Assembly: GCA_045540975.1 (NCBI GenBank)
Contig: JAZQIE010000018.1
Span: forward strand, 1-8,068
Reading direction: 5' to 3'
Source of the DNA: SIG510 sp045540975
GTDB lineage: Bacteria > Bacillota > Clostridia > Oscillospirales > JAAYXM01
Length of the DNA: 8,068 nt
The position numbers were made by a program, and so were the translations under genes. Below the pieces are notes generated by a model. That model was not told the origin of the DNA, did no database searches, and was given only the letters and a program-made list of their open reading frames with translations. Shown in pieces: positions 6,401-8,068 of this stretch (position 1 is the stretch's first letter; each line of letters opens with the position of its first letter).

Positions 6401-8068
6401 GACGTATCCGACCCCAATGCATATAAGGCATACGGCACCGTTACCGAAGAATACCGCAGAAGCATCATCAACGTGGAAGTGGACGATATGAACGCCTACA
6501 CGGTCGACTTCTTCCGTGTTAAGGGCGGCGATACCCACGTCTATGACTTCCATGCAAGTTCGGACATCATCACCGAAACCGAAAACCTTGATAACCTGGT
6601 CCGTCAGACCCGCGGTACTTATGCGGGCGCGGATATTGCAATCGGCGGCTATGAAGCGGGCGGCGGCAACAACGGTTACGACTTCCTCTACGATGTACAG
6701 CGTGCCGAATATCCGGGCAAGGAATTCTCGGTCAACTTCCTCATCAACCAGTTCAAGGGTTATGCAGAAGGCAGTGACAAGTACAACCTCAAGGTGACCC
6801 AGCTCAACGATTTCGACCTCTCCGAGGTTGCACTTGCAAAGGTACAGCCGCCGCAGAAGGGCGAAAACCCGAAGGAAATCCAGCTGGTGCTCGCACGCCG
6901 CGAAGGACATAACCTCGACACCCTGTTTACCACCGTCTTCGAGCCGTATGACGGCGAGAGCTACATCCTCTCCGAAGAGTCTGTTCCGATGGAACGGATC
7001 GGCGGCGCTTGGGAAACCGAGGCGGATGCCTCCAAGGCTGTGAAGATTACCTTGAAGAACGGCAGAGTTGACTACGTTGTCTACGCAACCAACAACAAGG
7101 TACTCTACAAGATTGATGACCGCTTCGAATTCCAAGGCTTTGCAGGTGTCTACACCTTGGAAAACGATGCAGACGAAGAGCCGATTTACGCATACCTCAA
7201 TGACGGTACCAAGATTGGCGACACCGAAGGCATTGCATCCTACACCGGCACCGTGGTCGACTTCCAGGAAGACGCGGTCCTTGATAACTACATCACCGTG
7301 AAGTTTGACGGCGAGCATGACCCGTACCGTTTGGTCGGCAAGTACATCAACGTCAACAACGACGGCACCGAAAATGCTTCTTACGAAATCAAGGGCATCG
7401 AAGTGCTGGATGACGGCAATGTAAAGCTTGATCTCGGCTACATCTCGCTGGTTCGCGGCATGGTCGATGAACTCAATGCGGATAAGGGCTATACCCACAA
7501 CATCGCAAAGGGTCAGACCTTCACTATTCCGCTCGAAACCATCAATGATGACAGCCCGATTATGGACAAAATCGCTCCTCAGGTAGTCACCGTCGGTGAT
7601 ACCCTCGCAGTTCCGCTCTCCGCAATCACCAAGTCGGGTGCACCTGTCACCTTCAAGCTTGGCGCAGATTTGCGTAATGCAAGCGTAGTTGACGGCGTGT
7701 TCTACTTCTCGCCGACCAAGATGCAGACCGGTAAAAACCATGCGGCGGTCACCGCGGTAAACGGTGCACTTGAAACCACCGTTCACTTTGATATCGAAGT
7801 CTTCTCCGGCTCCGCTGACCTCGGCGGTGGCGGAAGCAGCGGCGGAAACGGCGGTGATTCCTCCGATGATGAGGTCACCTACACCGACCTCGGAAACAAC
7901 ATCTTCAAAGACAGTAACGGCAACCTCATCGATGCAGGTCCGGACAAAACTCCGGGTACTGCAGACGATAAGCCGTACGAAGAAATTGTCACCCCGACCG
8001 AAAAGTTCGTCGATCTGGGTAACCACGCTTGGGCGAAGGATGCAATCTACCGTCTGGTAGATGCAGGC
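368..8068 (+). CDS. Giant SLH-anchored multimodular heparinase II/III-family polysaccharide lyase (3' partial)
   Basis: The frame is open for 2,567 codons and leaves the window without a stop. Order of parts: signal peptide (1-29); three repeated beta-sandwich modules among Ig-like spacers (about 113-1018); Big_2-like domains up to 1304; lyase module (about 1308-2395) with cysteine pairs C1381/C1384 and C1410/C1413, GDS at 1826-1828, H1937-G-H1939, P1956-D1957 and H1980; an Ig-like domain (2398-2481); a Gly/Ser/Asp linker; and an SLH start (2545-2567). Lyases of this fold cut uronic-acid-containing polysaccharides by beta-elimination; the substrate here is unknown, with glycosaminoglycan or alginate-type chains the first candidates. 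The protein should be secreted and held on the cell wall. Classical heparinase II is under 800 residues, so this is more than three times longer, mostly from binding and spacer modules. It appears to be transcribed alone from its own promoter. The family call is strong; substrate and activity are inference. Confidence 0.9.
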   Translation, partial: MKKTRIKRLLSLVLTLCMLLALLPAHTFALGEYSLQETDPIPELSAGDEVSFGIGLFKGDVQQSIGDIEGLLLTNSDSSVADVTLVHTGEGEGSEFDFAAYAASSDKKKPKEATVAADGFAINEDLTTASVYKRPDNFFGWKDDSLYVLISSVGAVLAIDIAVPESGYYALGVQGLGTNVGATCDVTVNQTLMGSYSFYKTGNDTVVLPERQLGAVYLEKGTATVLIKKTADKASLNLTKLRFVPIGETADVRIFTKKVGRTTVTISGTVEGKAVEKTYNLRVKGEPGVRVVVENKELLDVPFDGEILPLELSFTVDGIPATEEDFISMSTKVVDPLLMEDSALRFEKGKIYLDVTLKSAGSTNAVVVVNHEEYGEQELLIPMNIKSRGYQYNILKLHTGPGSNVGLDPDVVTDWTQTTMGHPNEIGRGKYSDPWIYVGPRPSELLMWGWVEYGVAFKPTGVGPAAIFGIDVPATGSYGVSMDSLVISNGGMFQIYIAPIDEEDPYQEKYKVGAPVDSYSYDQINCYNLPVGNVYLEKGKYQYVIETVGKNDRSTSYIFGLGCIRLDSPKGREFEFTADRKKIMIGRDEAVTVTPRFNGAPFSAEYLQDIAVINENGDLLSADYRVEGENLYLDVHGLTLGSGSIRLEAAFDGREAIATDLEFEVVAEDELEFASLTAPVSYADADEEIQLTATATQFDGTVVKPGDDNITFEYISSNTKVLSVSDTGLIKTKGMGSADITVFAMRNGITKTAKLTFTVTSDYPLVEAEISGLSGVALGSAVQYNVVGRLANGAPIPDSAKIVYSIVENNDNAIELTEDGIVKGISEGTATIKATVTTVAGISMDTEAFTVTVYAGQGDGAAASEVYISMVDHATAKNPQPNDVKIETAGWQINKELSSPAIVNMVSPDIRWQLYGLNLKLASNLLVLDIAIPGDGYYQFSVTGGQYAYGPFAQFVMNDTYLGEYDMNNPGSIPYGKEIKLNTVYLTEGVHQLYIWKGTHTAESRSDLYLGTLRFTPVDEMPTEGEVDLLATKTTLSVGESGWLKPGVQMSDGTVKRVGYTTDRVRDTENVITSLTISGNSIKLGDNWEFTASAPGKSTVTMVATIDGEPYTKTLDITVNSEVVSNVTATLADSDLHVGDISDIAVSATFGDGREVDLSDATVTFASTDDSIAKVVDGVLETYKEGDVQITVTVALGTGSAFTILPISVLAAATDEIKIKSPHAAINPDDEGYQLSVVGVSPEGDEIELPSAIVTWSVEETDIAEISEDGFLTPKALGYATVKATVVYLGETYYPTFTIQVREGKTKATYYTAEKLAAAQENIKKYDWAKDIRNAAVEEADAFLDLYSGNMTDYIYNSIPSQEVPRGCLAGYRWDPNGYTCKFCEVDLRDEFSAYPWLNDPFNYPWKLQCPNCMRRFPSNDFGAFYEVGLDEHGNFSYEKALRDGSHLLTNDLFPEKDEHIDKNGNLVNEGIHGWGVDDSRGYKTGKTYQGQMISNMKTHYNIDVSSMEEAWPFVSYYNHYAIWSQNYSGMLRRALRVTRDAYLYTQDPKYGRVGAILLDRIADVHPEMFIKPWFPIMFNSDSSTPSGKEVGCIWQGGLSLDFARTYDAFYEMYDDPYVVNYLSKKAEEFNFGEDYYVPDYFSNSYSINGFKDPNYVEPTVLRKGNDKSTPALIRQNIEENLLLEIVDEIYTGNVFGNFGISQATAAMAAVVLDTMPYTGELLDWLWIPSDDVITDVSSTTHGDGHVQGGNVLRKVIQTVNRDGAGNEGAPNYNNIWSAQLDSMIDAMITYDGYEGVDLFENPKFLMMYKVTFPKLMLRHHTVAIGDSGTYHGENITQVNTRIFRKTKDVEIGQMLYWQNGNTVEGLHGDIFEDSDTLQEDVQNIIDTYGEYDLDKSRQQTAFGLTTLRGGTKIPSLVEDYDSQRYAYIYYGQSAGHGHYGKLDLSIAAFGIDFAPDFGYPEAADGSYRANARDKNTVIHNTVIVNDKRQDPSYVSGFPLHFDDSGRVKIFDVSDPNAYKAYGTVTEEYRRSIINVEVDDMNAYTVDFFRVKGGDTHVYDFHASSDIITETENLDNLVRQTRGTYAGADIAIGGYEAGGGNNGYDFLYDVQRAEYPGKEFSVNFLINQFKGYAEGSDKYNLKVTQLNDFDLSEVALAKVQPPQKGENPKEIQLVLARREGHNLDTLFTTVFEPYDGESYILSEESVPMERIGGAWETEADASKAVKITLKNGRVDYVVYATNNKVLYKIDDRFEFQGFAGVYTLENDADEEPIYAYLNDGTKIGDTEGIASYTGTVVDFQEDAVLDNYITVKFDGEHDPYRLVGKYINVNNDGTENASYEIKGIEVLDDGNVKLDLGYISLVRGMVDELNADKGYTHNIAKGQTFTIPLETINDDSPIMDKIAPQVVTVGDTLAVPLSAITKSGAPVTFKLGADLRNASVVDGVFYFSPTKMQTGKNHAAVTAVNGALETTVHFDIEVFSGSADLGGGGSSGGNGGDSSDDEVTYTDLGNNIFKDSNGNLIDAGPDKTPGTADDKPYEEIVTPTEKFVDLGNHAWAKDAIYRLVDAG
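704..1105 (+). repeat. Beta-sandwich module, copy 1 of 3 (residues ~113-246)
   Basis: First of three divergent copies of a CBM-like module. Anchors seen: IDIAVPESGYY at 159-169, VYLEKG at 216-221 and LRFVPI at 241-246. The layout (a hydrophobic D-I-x-V-P strand, a G-Y-Y turn, a later V-Y-L-x-x-G strand, and a final L-R-F strand) resembles galactose-binding-like jelly-roll modules of surface glycosidases, in which the protein presents a ligand or packs against a catalytic core. I do not recognise a named family. This copy lacks the W-x-x-Y-G segment seen before the D-P strand in copy 3. Confidence 0.6.
1106..1540 (+). other. Ig-like beta spacer between repeat copies 1 and 2 (residues ~247-391)
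   Basis: This stretch alternates short hydrophobic strands with turns. It contains GRTTVTISGTVEGKAV followed by TYNLRVKG, the usual last strands of a Big_2-type Ig fold, then a second all-beta segment with FDGEILPLELSFTVDG and LRFEKGKIYLDVTLKSAG. No catalytic motif or cysteine is evident. It most likely acts as a spacer or as a structural partner of the flanking modules. Confidence 0.5.
1541..2071 (+). repeat. Beta-sandwich module, copy 2 of 3 (residues ~392-568)
   Basis: Second copy, identified by GIDVPATGSYG around 469-479, VYLEKG at 534-539 and CIRLDS at 563-568. It is the longest copy: an extra aromatic-rich insertion (WTQTT, PWIYVGPRPSELLMWGWVEYG) comes before the D-V-P strand. Exposed aromatics of this kind could form a glycan-binding face. 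Spacing from the first anchor Asp to V-Y-L is 63 residues, against 56 and 55 in copies 1 and 3. Confidence 0.6.
2072..2383 (+). other. Uncharacterised beta domain (residues ~569-672)
   Basis: Between repeat copy 2 and the first clear Big_2 domain lies an all-beta segment with FEFTADRKKIMIGRDEAV, NENGDLLSADYRVEG and LGSGSIRLEAAFDGR. This resembles an Ig-like fold with the final strand FEVVAED. Two of the five TTA/TCA codons I found in the whole gene lie here (TTA at 2225 and 2285). Confidence 0.4.
2384..2935 (+). other. Two Big_2-like Ig domains (residues ~673-761 and ~762-856)
   Basis: Both show the Big_2 pattern. The first has EEIQLTATATQFDG, then FEYISSNTKVLSVSDTGLIK, TKGMGSADITV and the closing strand KLTFTVTS. 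The second has SAVQYNVVGRLANG, VYSIVENND, LTEDGIVKGISEGTATIKA and the closing strand FTVTVYAG. The S-x-x-x-V-x-x-V/L-x-x-x-G-x-I/V-x-x-x-x-x-G-x-x-x-I/V core defines the family. In cell-surface enzymes such domains act as spacers that push the catalytic part away from the wall; some also bind ligands. Confidence 0.75.
2960..3421 (+). repeat. Beta-sandwich module, copy 3 of 3 (residues ~865-1018)
   Basis: Third copy, with LDIAIPGDGYY around 928-938, VYLTEG at 984-989 and LRFTPV at 1013-1018. It resembles copy 1 most closely in the D-I-A-x-P-x-x-G-Y-Y strand and the final L-R-F strand. A W-Q-L-Y-G segment precedes the anchor strand. Codon use changes at its start: nearby codons include GGG, ACT, AAA, AAT and GTT, which the rest of the gene mostly avoids. 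This copy may therefore have a different history. Confidence 0.65.
3422..4279 (+). other. Three Ig-like domains before the lyase (residues ~1019-1304)
   Basis: Approximate limits are 1019-1122, 1123-1213 and 1214-1304. Each has an L/A-x-V-G-D/E start (TTLSVGESGWLKPG; SDLHVGDISDIAV; HAAINPDDEGYQLSV), a central W/F-S strand and a closing hydrophobic strand (TLDITVNS; ILPISVLAA; FTIQVREG). The last is a typical Big_2 domain with WSVEETDIAEISEDGFLTPK and GYATVKATVVY, and runs directly into the lyase module. They most likely form a rigid stalk. Confidence 0.7.
4289..7540 (+). other. Heparinase II/III-like lyase module with CxxC zinc knuckle (residues ~1308-2391)
   Basis: The module opens with TYYTAEKLAAAQENIKKYDW, the usual first helix of this lyase group. 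Four cysteines follow as C1381-K-F-C1384 and C1410-P-N-C1413, then FPSNDF (1417-1422); paired CxxC at this point recalls a structural zinc knuckle of large heparinase-like proteins. A helical toroid runs to about 1815. The beta part begins near RHHTVAIGDSG (1819-1829) and carries H1937, H1939, D1957 and H1980. These match in order and nearly in spacing heparinase II catalytic His406 and zinc ligands His408, Asp425 and His451. GHNLDTLFTTVFEPYDG (near 2178-2196) is a further beta-region motif I associate with this group. The Asp usual after HGHY is G1941. The catalytic Tyr and N-terminal-side His/Glu cannot be placed by eye. Possible CAZy families include PL12, PL15, PL17, PL21 and PL39. Confidence 0.85.
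7559..7810 (+). other. Cadherin/He_PIG-like Ig domain (residues ~2398-2481)
   Basis: APQVVTVGDTLAVPLSA, GAPVTFKLGADLRNASVVDG, VFYFSPTKMQTG and a closing strand TVHFDIEVFSG give the pattern of putative Ig domains of the He_PIG/cadherin-like type (a V-x-x-G-x-x-x-x-x-P-L strand, then x-G-x-F-x-x-x-P). In secreted bacterial enzymes it often lies between the catalytic module and the anchor. It follows the lyase beta domains and precedes the flexible linker. Confidence 0.55.
7823..7999 (+). other. Gly/Ser/Asp-rich linker with an acidic calcium-loop-like motif
   Basis: Residues 2486-2502 are almost only Gly, Ser, Asn, Asp and Glu (GGGGSSGGNGGDSSDDE), a flexible linker. Then comes NIFKDSNGNLIDAGPDKTPG and TADDKPY, where D-S-N-G-N and P-G-T-A-D-D resemble calcium-binding Asp-rich loops seen next to surface anchors. 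Calcium binding is not established. The segment separates the enzyme from the SLH anchor. Confidence 0.6.
8000..8068 (+). other. Start of the first SLH repeat (window ends inside it)
   Basis: Residues 2545-2567 read EKFVDLGNHAWAKDAIYRLV followed by DAG. F-x-D-x-x-x-H-W/A-W-A-K-D-A-I-x-x-L-x-x-x-G is the opening half of an SLH repeat. At least the rest of this repeat, and normally two more, should lie beyond base 8068. It predicts non-covalent anchoring to the secondary cell-wall polymer. Confidence 0.9.

Noticed and set aside
3839..8026. Minus-strand open frame of 1,395 codons opposite the lyase half of the gene
   Set aside because: It is in exact codon register with the sense gene and ends at a sense TTA codon (3839-3841). 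The translated sequence is a Val/Asp/Ile/Gly-rich shadow without recognisable domains, while the sense frame has clear motifs along its length.
1..8068. CRISPR arrays, tRNA or rRNA genes, insertion sequences, attachment sites
   Set aside because: I saw no short regularly spaced DNA repeats, no cloverleaf-like segment in the intergenic region and no transposase or terminal inverted repeats. The repeats present are divergent protein modules.

Overview
The window is almost entirely one giant gene. A plus-strand reading frame opens at 368 and is still open at base 8068: 2,567 codons, no stop, C-terminus outside the window. It encodes an exported, cell-surface protein built around a heparinase II/III-like polysaccharide lyase. 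The first 125 bases are the tail of a preceding gene on the same strand, which ends in an S-layer homology (SLH) repeat. The 242 bases between the two genes hold two factor-independent terminators and two promoter-like sites.

Organism: paired SLH proteins, a strong AGGAGG Shine-Dalgarno, a Gram-positive style signal peptide, extended -10 promoters and Big_2-like Ig domains point to a Firmicute, most likely a Clostridia-class anaerobe that degrades acidic glycans. The genus cannot be read from this sequence. Codon use in the giant gene is strongly biased to C/G-ending codons (ACC, GTC, CTC, CCG, AAG, AAC), with TTA, CTA and TCA nearly absent.

Protein layout (residues of the giant protein): signal peptide 1-29; three divergent copies of a carbohydrate-binding-like beta-sandwich (about 113-246, 392-568 and 865-1018) separated by Ig-like spacers; a run of Big_2-like Ig domains (673-856 and 1019-1304); a four-cysteine probable zinc knuckle (1381-1413) at the entrance of the lyase; an alpha-helical toroid (to about 1815); a beta-sandwich with the HGH...PD...H metal and catalytic motifs (about 1820-2100); more beta domains (to about 2395); a cadherin/He_PIG-like Ig domain (about 2398-2481); a Gly/Ser/Asp linker with an acidic DSNGN/GTADD motif; and the start of an SLH repeat (2545 onward).

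Working model (inference): the protein is secreted, held on the secondary cell-wall polymer by C-terminal SLH repeats, and displays a lyase for a uronic-acid-containing polysaccharide (glycosaminoglycan- or alginate-like) at the end of a long Ig/CBM stalk. The preceding SLH protein may belong to the same surface system. Long minus-strand frames opposite the gene are codon-bias shadows and are not annotated.
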